Source of the DNA: Bacteroidota bacterium
GTDB taxonomy: Bacteria > Bacteroidota > Bacteroidia > UBA8524
Reading direction: 5' to 3'
DNA: 17,447 nucleotides
NCBI GenBank assembly: GCA_003531115.1
Contig: DQHT01000059.1
Coordinates: 1-17,447 of the forward strand
The stretch's first letter is position 1, and every line of letters starts with the position of its first letter. Shown here piece by piece: positions 8,350-14,849 of this stretch. Position numbers and translations under genes: made by a program. Under the pieces are notes generated by a model. The model saw only the letters and a list, made by a program, of their open reading frames with translations, did no database searches and had not been told where the DNA came from.

Positions 8350-8943
8350 TTATTCAGGAGTACATCTTTGAGGCTCCATAGGAAATGGCAATTGAAACTC
8401 CGTATTATTGTAAATATCATTATCGAATTCAGTATCTGCTGTCCAATGTGGATAAATACAACTTCCCCCAGGTGGAGGCGGATTGCATGGTACGCATGAA
8501 GTGCAACACAGTGTGCTGTTCGGCTCTTTAATTTGAGCCATAACAATAAAATCTACAACTTCTGGAACTTCAACTTCTACGTAAGGTATGCTGTTGGTTC
8601 CGTAGAGGATGGAGCTGTTAGGTATGGTATGACTGCTAAAATCCTTGTAGGTACCGTCATTTAAGTTGTTATCATAAATTTTGATCGTCATGTATACATT
8701 GTAGCCGGGGCTATATGACGGATTGTTTGGAGGAAATGGAAACTGACAACTACCACAGAGAGGACTTCCCGCCTGAGTCAGGTATATTTTGGCTGTTTTT
8801 TTACAACAGTTCCCATTGTCAATACACATTGCCAAGCCCGTTCCTCCCATCTGGCAATCACTTTTGGGTCCTCTTTTGCAAGACTCCGTGACGCTCCCAA
8901 GTACTATCAATAGAGCGAATACATAAAAATTTCTAAGTTTCAT
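8350..8943 (-). CDS. Cysteine-rich putative lipoprotein, 197 aa
   Basis: It begins with a hydrophobic signal (about residues 6-17) ending in TESC, a loose lipobox placing the lipidated residue at Cys22. Twelve further cysteines follow, including CC at 46-47, CGSC at 63-66 and CCTSCVPC at 146-153, with a proline-rich run (NPPPPGG) after it. The paired cysteines suggest disulfides or metal binding in a secreted domain. The family is not recognised. It is the first gene of a likely operon with the next lipoprotein and the barrel protein, and the best promoter candidate lies just upstream. The downstream lipoprotein also carries a CC pair, so the two may be functionally related. Confidence 0.7.
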   Translation of the reverse strand: MKLRNFYVFALLIVLGSVTESCKRGPKSDCQMGGTGLAMCIDNGNCCKKTAKIYLTQAGSPLCGSCQFPFPPNNPSYSPGYNVYMTIKIYDNNLNDGTYKDFSSHTIPNSSILYGTNSIPYVEVEVPEVVDFIVMAQIKEPNSTLCCTSCVPCNPPPPGGSCIYPHWTADTEFDNDIYNNTEFQLPFPMEPQRCTPE

Positions 8944-8971
8944 AATTTCATTAATTAGTTAAATTACACGT

Positions 8972-9003
8972 GAAAAGTAAGTAATAGTTTAGAAGATTGC
9001 AAT
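8972..9003 (-). promoter_or_regulatory. Candidate Bacteroidota promoter for the lipoprotein-barrel operon
   Basis: On the minus strand ATTG (9000-9003) is followed, 20 nt later, by TACTTTTC (8972-8979). This is one base from TAnnTTTG at the expected spacing. It would start transcription about 20 bp before the 197-aa lipoprotein ATG. The fit is moderate and AT-rich sequence gives chance matches. Confidence 0.35.
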
Positions 9004-9095
9004 ATTTGTAACAAAATAATTTAATAACAATTTCGTAATATCTACCATATCAATTCTGCAAAATGTAATTGATTTGGCTTATAATAAAGCAGTCA

Positions 9096-9326
9096 ATGTC
9101 CTTCAAAAATAACCTGTTACAAAGGGGGTTTAAGGCAGAAGCACAAAGGCAGTCTGAGCAATTTAGAAAGGATATCGGATTGCAAATTTATGATCCGCTA
9201 GACGCATTTCGCCTAGCCGAGCATTCAAAAGTAACTGTCTACAACATAGATGAAATTGGACTTTCTCTATTACTTTTCGCATTTATCGTTATCCTCACTT
9301 TCCTCTTGTATTATCAATTTCGTTGA
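9096..9326 (+). pseudogene. N-terminal fragment of an ImmA/IrrE metallopeptidase gene
   Basis: From ATG 9096 the product reads MSFKNNLLQRGFKAEAQRQS, then EQFRKDIGL, YDPLDAFRLAEHSKVTVYNIDE. This is the characteristic N-terminal helix region of ImmA/IrrE-type peptidases (start, RGFK, amphipathic helix, DPLDAFxLAEH, VxVxxIDE). The family match stops at about 9258. The rest (GLSLLLFAFIVILTFLL) is an unrelated hydrophobic tail read through into the antisense 3' end of the next gene. The HExxH metal site and everything after it are missing. This is probably a gene cut by a deletion or insertion, with the junction near 9258-9295. An expressed micro-protein is possible but less likely. An in-frame TTG exists at 9069. 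Confidence 0.65.
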
Positions 9327-9891
9327 ATTCATTCAAGTCTAAACCTAGGTCATCGAGCTCTCCCATTAGATATTTCATAAACAGATTAGATTTTTCCAAA
9401 TGGTTTTGAGCATTGACTTTATTTCTATCTCTTTGTTCCACAGTAGTTTCTGTGCCAATCTCCTTGCGAAGAAATCTATGATTTTCTGAGTGATGTACGA
9501 TCAAGTTATTGTATGATTGAATGTATAATTCCTGTTTCTTTAGCCTCATCTCCCGTTCAGTCAATTCTATTTGCTTCTTTGCATTAGCATTTGTAATTCT
9601 CTGTTCTTTCAATCCATCTTCGGCTACCTGCCTAGCCAAAATTAGTTCATCCCTCTGAAGGGATAACTCTTCTTTCTGCATTAGGAGCGTTACAATCAGT
9701 CCAGCAAATGCAAGTCCACTGAATAGTGAATTAACTCCTCCGAAAAGGTCTCCTCTTTCCGATCCACCTTCTGGGTATCCGTCCAAATAAACTGTCCACC
9801 AAAAGCTTAGGGTCCAAAGACCAAGTATGAGTATCGGCAACCCAACGTAATAGGGCCAGTACTTTTTGGATCTTTTTTCTTGATTTTTCAT
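9295..9891 (-). CDS. Membrane-anchored coiled-coil protein, putative abortive-infection (PutAbiC-like) type
   Basis: The 198-aa protein has two N-terminal membrane helices (about residues 14-36 and 53-70) followed by a long charged coiled coil (about 72-125: QKEELSLQRDELILARQVAE and on), then a soluble tail. The order 'LFSGLAFAGLIVTLL then QKEEL..QRDEL' matches the N-terminal pattern of proteins annotated as putative phage abortive infection proteins, though that annotation is itself weakly supported and this copy is short for it. It is likely an inner-membrane protein with a cytoplasmic helical domain. It stands alone between the ImmA fragment (its 3' end overlaps it antisense) and the 657-aa gene. 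No strong promoter is visible in 9892-10038. Confidence 0.55.
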   Translation of the reverse strand: MKNQEKRSKKYWPYYVGLPILILGLWTLSFWWTVYLDGYPEGGSERGDLFGGVNSLFSGLAFAGLIVTLLMQKEELSLQRDELILARQVAEDGLKEQRITNANAKKQIELTEREMRLKKQELYIQSYNNLIVHHSENHRFLRKEIGTETTVEQRDRNKVNAQNHLEKSNLFMKYLMGELDDLGLDLNEFNEIDNTRGK

Positions 9892-10038
9892 ATCATGATA
9901 GTAAGGTGAGTTAATGGTTTTTAGGAGGTTTTTTCGCTTCTATGATTCTTTCAAAATTTGTAATAGTGATAGTAGGCGAATTGACAATCCTTCGTAAACT
10001 TCACACATTCGATATCGCTACCAGGACTTATTTGTCGC

Positions 10039-12012
10039 TTAATTATTCCTTGTCTTCTTTAACATTTCCAATAAGTCCATGTCAATTTTGGATACTACGG
10101 ATTCCAGGACTTTTACAGTAAACCCCTTCGGTTTGTTTTTACTCCATAACTCGCCTTCGAAATCCCGCTTTAGAGCATCCATATGAGACATCCCAGGATA
10201 TTCGAAACCAAATGATGTCAACATTCCTTCCACCCCCTTCGTTACCCATACCAGATATTTCTGTAAATCCGGATCTTCCTTTATGGGTTTCAGTAAATCG
10301 GCAATTGTTCCCTTTGGGGTTACAACCTGAGTTGCTACCTTATCCTTCATAGGATCTTCATCAGGAACGGTCGAAATATAGGGAATTGAATCAGAAAGAT
10401 TTTCCCGTAGGGTAGCGTCGATATTCCTATATGTGTTACCATTATCATTGTCCCAAAGTGAATGCGTATAAATCTTACCGATAGAAGCAAAGCCATTAAA
10501 TAAGCCCCAATATTCAATTGCAAGATGATAGTCTGCTATCAGTTTATTCTCGCAGAAATTAAGCAACGACTCGAGGCTTTTGTAGTTTTGAACGAAGGCA
10601 ATAAAGTTTGCAATCACCGGCGATTTGACTCGCGCTATTTCAAATTCGAAACTTTTCCCATTCAAGAAGAGATAAAAGGAGAGCATGGTTTTACGCTCAT
10701 CGGAATCTTCACCATAGATTTCCTTTACAATGGAGCCTGTTTCGGTAATAATTTCATTGAGGTAGTTAATATCTACCTCAGTTGTCATACTTCGGTTCCT
10801 TGTGAAAAGAACGTTTAGAATAGATTCATAAAGTTCATTCTGTTTTTCGTCCGAGTCAATTAACACAGCACCTATTTTATCTCCTTTTAAAGAATAAGGT
10901 GGTCTTGGAATTGGCCTGTTTTTCGTTATTTCATACTTTTGATAATATTGAGCTAGAACTTTTGATCCGGCATTCTCAATTTTACCACTCAAACGTTTAA
11001 TTATATGGGAATCATACTTTGAAATAGAATATTGAAGGGCCTTACCTTCTCTATTAATTTCTTCCACGAGCGCTTCGATTTCAGAATCAATGGTAGGGAA
11101 ATATTTGTCGGCTAATTGGTAAACAAAAGCCTTTAATTCAGGGATTGGTCCGAACAACTTATTTAAAACCTCATAATCCTCGGGCTCAACGGAACGACTC
11201 TTGTAAAATGATACCAATTTTTCGAGCTGGGCCACGGGAGGAAAAACTCTGGCTGTCGCTTTTTTAAATTCCAAAAGAGCACGAGTCAAAATTGATAGAG
11301 AATCTTCTATATTCAGAATTTTCTTGCTTTTAGTTTTCCTCTGTTCCTTTACAACCTGCAATGAATTTATAAATGAGGCCCAAGTGTTCTGGACCTTTTT
11401 AATAGCATTTCTAAGTTCCAGTTCCTTTTCCGGTCGTTGCATTAACCGCGAAATCGCATGTCCGTAAACCAACCCCTTAAAGCTATTAATAGCTCTGTCA
11501 TGCATTACTTTAGGAACAATATCACTGAATTTGACACTGTTTTCTATAAGCGCTGGATGGAATTCCTGTGGTGTTTTCGAAATGTCGGTGAGGGTCAAGA
11601 ATCGAGCACTGTATTTTTCAACCGTCTTCGTTTCAATACTTGAAAGGCTTTTTGTAATTAATGCGTTTCGATGCTTTAAATCATTGAAAATGAATACCGG
11701 ATGGGAAATGTCAAAGTAAACTGTGTCCGAGATTGCTATGACTGTCTGATCGTTTTCAACTCTTTCATACACCGGAGAGGGCAAGTATTTTCTATGGAAA
11801 CAGATGTAGAAAACTGAGAGATCTTCTTCTAATTCAACAATAGGAACGAAATCAAATAAACACAAGGCATCCTCATAGGGACAAGTTTGATTAAGAAAAA
11901 ATCGCCTACTCCCAAAATTTCTTATCTCACAAAAGCTCCTTGGAGATACACTCTCCGTGGAGAAAATAGAATTGAAATTCAAGGGATTAACAGGAAGGAA
12001 GTATAGGTCCAT
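10039..12012 (-). CDS. Unrecognised 657-aa protein coupled to an SF1 helicase; candidate defence effector
   Basis: I do not recognise this family. The first ~150 residues are beta-rich and aromatic (LPVNPLNFNSIFSTESVSP, then RNFGSRRFF, LFDFVPIVELEEDLSVFYIC). After it comes a long mostly helical region (about 170-400) with many Lys and Glu. The C-terminal third has mixed segments such as FLNGKSFEFEIARVK, AIEYWGLFNGFASIGKIYTH and LVWVTKGVEGMLTSFGFEYPG. There is no signal peptide, membrane helix, Walker box or evident nuclease signature. Its ATG lies one base after the helicase stop codon (TAA, T, ATG), so the two are probably translationally coupled and made in fixed ratio. By analogy with other helicase-plus-partner defence pairs it may be the sensor or effector; that is inference. 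Confidence 0.75.
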   Translation of the reverse strand: MDLYFLPVNPLNFNSIFSTESVSPRSFCEIRNFGSRRFFLNQTCPYEDALCLFDFVPIVELEEDLSVFYICFHRKYLPSPVYERVENDQTVIAISDTVYFDISHPVFIFNDLKHRNALITKSLSSIETKTVEKYSARFLTLTDISKTPQEFHPALIENSVKFSDIVPKVMHDRAINSFKGLVYGHAISRLMQRPEKELELRNAIKKVQNTWASFINSLQVVKEQRKTKSKKILNIEDSLSILTRALLEFKKATARVFPPVAQLEKLVSFYKSRSVEPEDYEVLNKLFGPIPELKAFVYQLADKYFPTIDSEIEALVEEINREGKALQYSISKYDSHIIKRLSGKIENAGSKVLAQYYQKYEITKNRPIPRPPYSLKGDKIGAVLIDSDEKQNELYESILNVLFTRNRSMTTEVDINYLNEIITETGSIVKEIYGEDSDERKTMLSFYLFLNGKSFEFEIARVKSPVIANFIAFVQNYKSLESLLNFCENKLIADYHLAIEYWGLFNGFASIGKIYTHSLWDNDNGNTYRNIDATLRENLSDSIPYISTVPDEDPMKDKVATQVVTPKGTIADLLKPIKEDPDLQKYLVWVTKGVEGMLTSFGFEYPGMSHMDALKRDFEGELWSKNKPKGFTVKVLESVVSKIDMDLLEMLKKTRNN

Positions 12013-12013
12013 A

Positions 12014-13078
12014 TTATCTTATAGCGGTTTTTCGAATATCAAGATTATCATAAAAATCGGCAGGTATCTTTGAAATATAGGAGTGCATTTCCTCCGCATA
12101 CGTGACAAAAAGCTCTTCACTAGCACGAGTGCAAGCAACATAAAAAGGACGTTCGTGCCGAATATCCGAGTTAAGTCTCGTACAAAAAGGTAGGAAAACG
12201 TATTGAAATTGCAGGCCCTTAGCACTGTGATATGTCATTATCTTTGGGTTATCAGAAGAAAAGTCAAGAGTGAATCGATTAGTATCCTGCTTTTTGTATT
12301 TGAGTTCACAAGGAATTTCCCTGTCAATAAATTCTGCATAAACTGACATTACACTATCATTATTTGGAAGAAGGATGCCAACATCGGTTAATCCTCTAGA
12401 ATTGATCAACGAAATAATCCAATCAATTTCACTTCTGCTGGAAGAACAATTGACAACCATAGGAACTCTTGTTCCCTCTTTTCTGCACTGATGTTCCAAT
12501 TTTTGGCCCTCAGGGTTCATAGTTTCCGCAAAACGAGCTATTTTCTTAGGAAGCCGGTGATTCCGGTTGAGCGATCGAACAGGAAGCCTTAATTTCTTAG
12601 CAATTTCTTCTATTGAAAGAGTTATTGAATCTTGTCCATCCGAATCGTAGGAGTGCTTGGTTGTATAGAGTTTTTGCGCAGAATCGCCAAAAAGAGCTAT
12701 CGAGTTGGTCGCATTATCCCTAAATGCGTCAATGTCTCCGCTCGAAAAATCTTGAACCTCATCAATTATTATATGTGAGGCTTTAGGCCTCCCTCGTAAT
12801 ATCCATTCTCTTTCAGTCATGACCCTACCGCGGGCAGAAATAGGAAACACAGGGTTTTTTTCTAGCGCAGCAAATATGAACTCCTTTAGTGCACGGGTAT
12901 AGACTATAAGGATGCAATCCTCTTCCTGAGCCAAAATCTCAATCATCCTCCAAAGAGCCAAAACAGTCTTCCCGCTTCCAGCCCCGCCCTTTACAATATA
13001 AGAATTCTTAAGGCTCATGCTCTTAATATTGTACTGCTCGTCATCAAGCTCTCCTTCATTTACAAACCAACTTTCCAT
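12014..13078 (-). CDS. Compact SF1 (UvrD/Rep-like) helicase or ATPase, 354-355 aa
   Basis: All main SF1 motifs are present. Numbering is from the GTG at 13081: a Q-like motif DDEQ (13-16), Walker A GGAGSGKT (32-39), motif Ia YTRALKEF (61-68), Walker B IIIDEVQD (104-111), motif III FGDSAQ (131-136), the motif IV-like NRNHRLPKKI (Arg176), motif V TYHSAKGLQF (283-292) and motif VI YVACTRASEEL (Arg319). At 355 aa it is about half the size of UvrD/Rep and lacks the inserted 1B and 2B domains, so it is a minimal motor; strand separation may need the partner encoded next to it. I prefer ATG 13078 over GTG 13081. It is co-oriented and nearly contiguous with the 657-aa gene and divergent from the Xre gene. 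Confidence 0.9.
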   Translation of the reverse strand: MESWFVNEGELDDEQYNIKSMSLKNSYIVKGGAGSGKTVLALWRMIEILAQEEDCILIVYTRALKEFIFAALEKNPVFPISARGRVMTEREWILRGRPKASHIIIDEVQDFSSGDIDAFRDNATNSIALFGDSAQKLYTTKHSYDSDGQDSITLSIEEIAKKLRLPVRSLNRNHRLPKKIARFAETMNPEGQKLEHQCRKEGTRVPMVVNCSSSRSEIDWIISLINSRGLTDVGILLPNNDSVMSVYAEFIDREIPCELKYKKQDTNRFTLDFSSDNPKIMTYHSAKGLQFQYVFLPFCTRLNSDIRHERPFYVACTRASEELFVTYAEEMHSYISKIPADFYDNLDIRKTAIR

Positions 13079-13099
13079 CACTTTAAATAATTGTTGTTA

Positions 13100-13130
13100 C
13101 AAATTTGGTTAAAAAAAATTAATATCCTAA
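13100..13130 (-). promoter_or_regulatory. Probable promoter of the helicase/657-aa operon
   Basis: On the minus strand TTAG (13127-13130), 19 nt, then CAAATTTG (13100-13107) is two bases off the Bacteroidota consensus in total. CAAATTTG is self-complementary: its TTTG also serves as the -33 of the opposite promoter. The two promoters therefore occupy the same ~30 bp and probably exclude each other. Confidence 0.45.
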
Positions 13131-13135
13131 TTTTG
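13104..13135 (+). promoter_or_regulatory. Promoter of the Xre-ImmA-PIN operon
   Basis: TTTG (13104-13107), 20 nt, then TAATTTTG (13128-13135) matches the Bacteroidota primary sigma consensus (TTTG, 19-21 nt, TAnnTTTG) exactly. The start of transcription should fall at about 13141-13145, giving a leader of about 10 nt before ATG 13154. Confidence 0.65.
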
Positions 13136-13153
13136 TAACAGCATTTTAGACAA

Positions 13154-13507
13154 ATGACAGATCCAAAGACTATCGGCAAGAATCTCAAGACATACAGGGA
13201 CAACCTAGGTTTCACCCAAGAGTATGTGGCTAGCTATCTGGGAGTGGAGCGTGTTTTGATCAGCTATTATGAATCTGGGACGCGGAAAATCCCTATCGCT
13301 GTATTAACTAAACTCTCTGACCTATACGGTCTTACCTTGAAGGAATTGATTGATGTTAATCCTCAGCAATCGAAATTAAATGCCGCTTTCGCATTCCGAG
13401 CGACAAATATTTCCGAGAATGATATGCGAGTTATAGCAGCGTTTAAACGCATCGCCAAGAACTACCTTATGATGAAAGATAAATTAGACTCGGAAGAAAA
13501 TGATTGA
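13154..13507 (+). CDS. Xre-family HTH transcriptional regulator
   Basis: The 117-aa protein has an N-terminal Xre/Cro HTH domain (about residues 8-63: LKTYRDNLGFTQEYVASYLG, then SYYESGTRKIP and LTKLSDLYGLTLKELI) with the normal five-helix pattern. The helical tail (about 85-117) could dimerise or be the part cut by the protease. It is the first gene of an operon with an ImmA/IrrE peptidase, whose ATG (13500) overlaps the Xre stop by 8 bp. In known Xre-ImmA pairs such as ImmR-ImmA of ICEBs1, the peptidase cleaves the repressor to derepress genes. Here the divergent promoter region with its inverted repeat is the natural target, so the protein probably represses itself and the helicase operon. 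Confidence 0.9.
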   Translation: MTDPKTIGKNLKTYRDNLGFTQEYVASYLGVERVLISYYESGTRKIPIAVLTKLSDLYGLTLKELIDVNPQQSKLNAAFAFRATNISENDMRVIAAFKRIAKNYLMMKDKLDSEEND

Positions 13508-14207
13508 TCGATTAAAAATGGAAAAAAGGGCAATCTCTTTCCGAGAGAAGCACGGATTAGGTTATACTGATCCTATCAAACATTTGGCATTGCTTGATCA
13601 ATTAAAGGTCGTTGCTATTTTTAAGCCAATGTCCAACAATGTCTCTGGCATGGCGATTAAGGTTGATGAGTATCGATTCATGCTAATTAACTCCGAAATG
13701 CCCAAAGGCCGGCAGCATTTTACAATAGGTCATGAACTTTACCATCTTTTTGAGCAAGAGAACTTTATCATGGAGATTTGTGATTCTGAAACATTCTCTA
13801 AAGCCAATAAGGAGGAATATTTAGCCGATTTATTCTCTTCCCATTTATGCCTACCAAATGATGGCATGCTCGCTTGTATTCCAGAAGACCAAATGGGCAG
13901 GGATAAAATTTCCTTAGAAACGATACTGAACATAGAGCATTATTACAAGTGTTCCAGGACTGCGGTGTTGTATCGTTTGAAAGAGCTTGGGCTCCTTTCT
14001 GAGCATGGAGCACAATCCTATAAAACTGAACCTGCTAAAAGCGCCATTAGCATGGGATATTCTGCTGACCTATACTTCCCAGCTAACCAGGATAGAATAA
14101 TTGGCAATGATTACATTCTGATGGCAGAAACTCTATTTGAGAAGAATTTAATTAGAGAGGTAGATTTTCTTTCATTGTTAAAGGAAGTGGGCGATTCTAG
14201 AATATAA
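13500..14207 (+). CDS. ImmA/IrrE-family zinc metallopeptidase
   Basis: The 235-aa protein carries the zinc-peptidase motif HELYH (78-82) in TIGHELYHLFEQ, and the third ligand glutamate is probably Glu106 in EEYLADLFSSHLCLP. A winged-helix-like part follows (RTAVLYRLKELGLL, about 153-166), then a C-terminal extension of about 65 residues. The N-terminal part (KRAISFREKHGL, DPIKHLALLDQL) is the usual ImmA/IrrE helix. The family cleaves or modulates partner Xre repressors, which fits its 8-bp overlap with the Xre gene. ATG at 13500 gives the overlap; the second Met (MEKR, codon 7) is an alternative start. All catalytic residues appear present, unlike the fragment at 9096. Confidence 0.9.
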   Translation: MIDRLKMEKRAISFREKHGLGYTDPIKHLALLDQLKVVAIFKPMSNNVSGMAIKVDEYRFMLINSEMPKGRQHFTIGHELYHLFEQENFIMEICDSETFSKANKEEYLADLFSSHLCLPNDGMLACIPEDQMGRDKISLETILNIEHYYKCSRTAVLYRLKELGLLSEHGAQSYKTEPAKSAISMGYSADLYFPANQDRIIGNDYILMAETLFEKNLIREVDFLSLLKEVGDSRI

Positions 14208-14209
14208 TT

Positions 14210-14214
14210 GGAGG
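14210..14214 (+). promoter_or_regulatory. Strong Shine-Dalgarno before the PIN gene
   Basis: GGAGG lies 7 bases before ATG 14222, just 2 bases after the ImmA stop. A clear Shine-Dalgarno is unusual for this phylum and for this window. It supports the chosen start and efficient translation of the third gene of the operon. Confidence 0.6.
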
Positions 14215-14221
14215 ACGGAAA

Positions 14222-14785
14222 ATGAAAGGAAGTGAATTTTTACTGCTTGCAGATTCGGATGTTCTAATTCACTTCTTTCGAGGAAATCAACTCCATATTT
14301 TACCAAAAATCTTGTCTTATCGACTGTGTCTATTAGATGCCGTAGTCGAGGAACTTGTACGTCTTGATCTTTACACCACGATTGAGGATTTAATTGGTAG
14401 TGAGTATGAATTACTTTCCATCGATGAGATGGAAAATGAGGATATTTATCCAGAATTCTTGCAACTAATATCCAAAAATGTCGGCTCAGGTGAAAGTGCT
14501 TGCTTGGCAACAGCTAAATTTGATGGTCATCATATTGCAAGTTCCAATTTGAAAGATATCGATCAGTACTGCCGTATGCATGGCATTCGAATATACACCA
14601 CTATGGACTTGCTATACAGCGCTTATGAAAAGGAACTATTGAGTCTTGAGGATTGCAACACATTTGTATCGGATGTGATAAGTGGGGGCAGTAAATTACC
14701 TGTGGTTTCCTTTGAAGAGTATTTAGAGAAGAAAATGGAGAAGCCGAAATGGACCCGGTATGACGCAACTGTGACCGGTCCTTAG
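14222..14785 (+). CDS. PIN-like domain protein, likely ribonuclease toxin
   Basis: The 187-aa protein fits the PIN fold: a first acidic motif LLLADSDVLIHFF (Asp11, Asp13), a second acidic position in VVEELVRL (Glu43/Glu44), and GSGESACLATAK (Glu91) for the third acidic site. At the usual fourth aspartate the sequence reads IASSNLKDI, with Asn109 where Asp is typical (Asp112 is nearby). PIN domains are metal-dependent RNases, often toxins. It follows the ImmA gene by 14 bp with a strong ribosome site, so it is the third gene of the Xre-ImmA operon. Whether it is the toxin, with Xre as antitoxin and ImmA as switch, cannot be read from sequence. The C-terminal ~45 residues (EEYLEKKMEKPKWTRYD) extend past the domain. 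Confidence 0.7.
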   Translation: MKGSEFLLLADSDVLIHFFRGNQLHILPKILSYRLCLLDAVVEELVRLDLYTTIEDLIGSEYELLSIDEMENEDIYPEFLQLISKNVGSGESACLATAKFDGHHIASSNLKDIDQYCRMHGIRIYTTMDLLYSAYEKELLSLEDCNTFVSDVISGGSKLPVVSFEEYLEKKMEKPKWTRYDATVTGP

Positions 14786-14849
14786 TTTTAACTTTTCTCA
14801 GACCTATGACATCCTGAATGTAGTAATAACCGTATAAACCACAACAGTT

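Larger units (their letters stand above)
13095..13140. promoter_or_regulatory. Inverted-repeat operator covering two overlapping divergent promoters
   Basis: TGTTACAAA (13095-13103) and TTTGTAACA (13132-13140) are perfect 9-bp arms 28 bp apart. Each arm overlaps the end of a -7 box: TAATTTTG for the plus-strand Xre gene and CAAATTTG for the minus-strand helicase gene. The likely ligand is the Xre protein encoded 14 bp away. Binding at both arms would shut both promoters. Confidence 0.6.

Noticed and set aside
10525..10818. Plus-strand ORFs inside the 657-aa gene (10525-10818, 11458-11643, 11531-11719)
   Set aside because: They are shadows of an intact long minus-strand frame and show no protein-like pattern.
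10039..13078. Known two-gene defence systems with a helicase (Gabija, Hachiman)
   Set aside because: Gabija needs an OLD-type TOPRIM ATPase partner, not seen in the 657-aa protein. Hachiman uses an SF2 helicase with a DUF1837 partner. The SF1 motifs and partner do not fit either.
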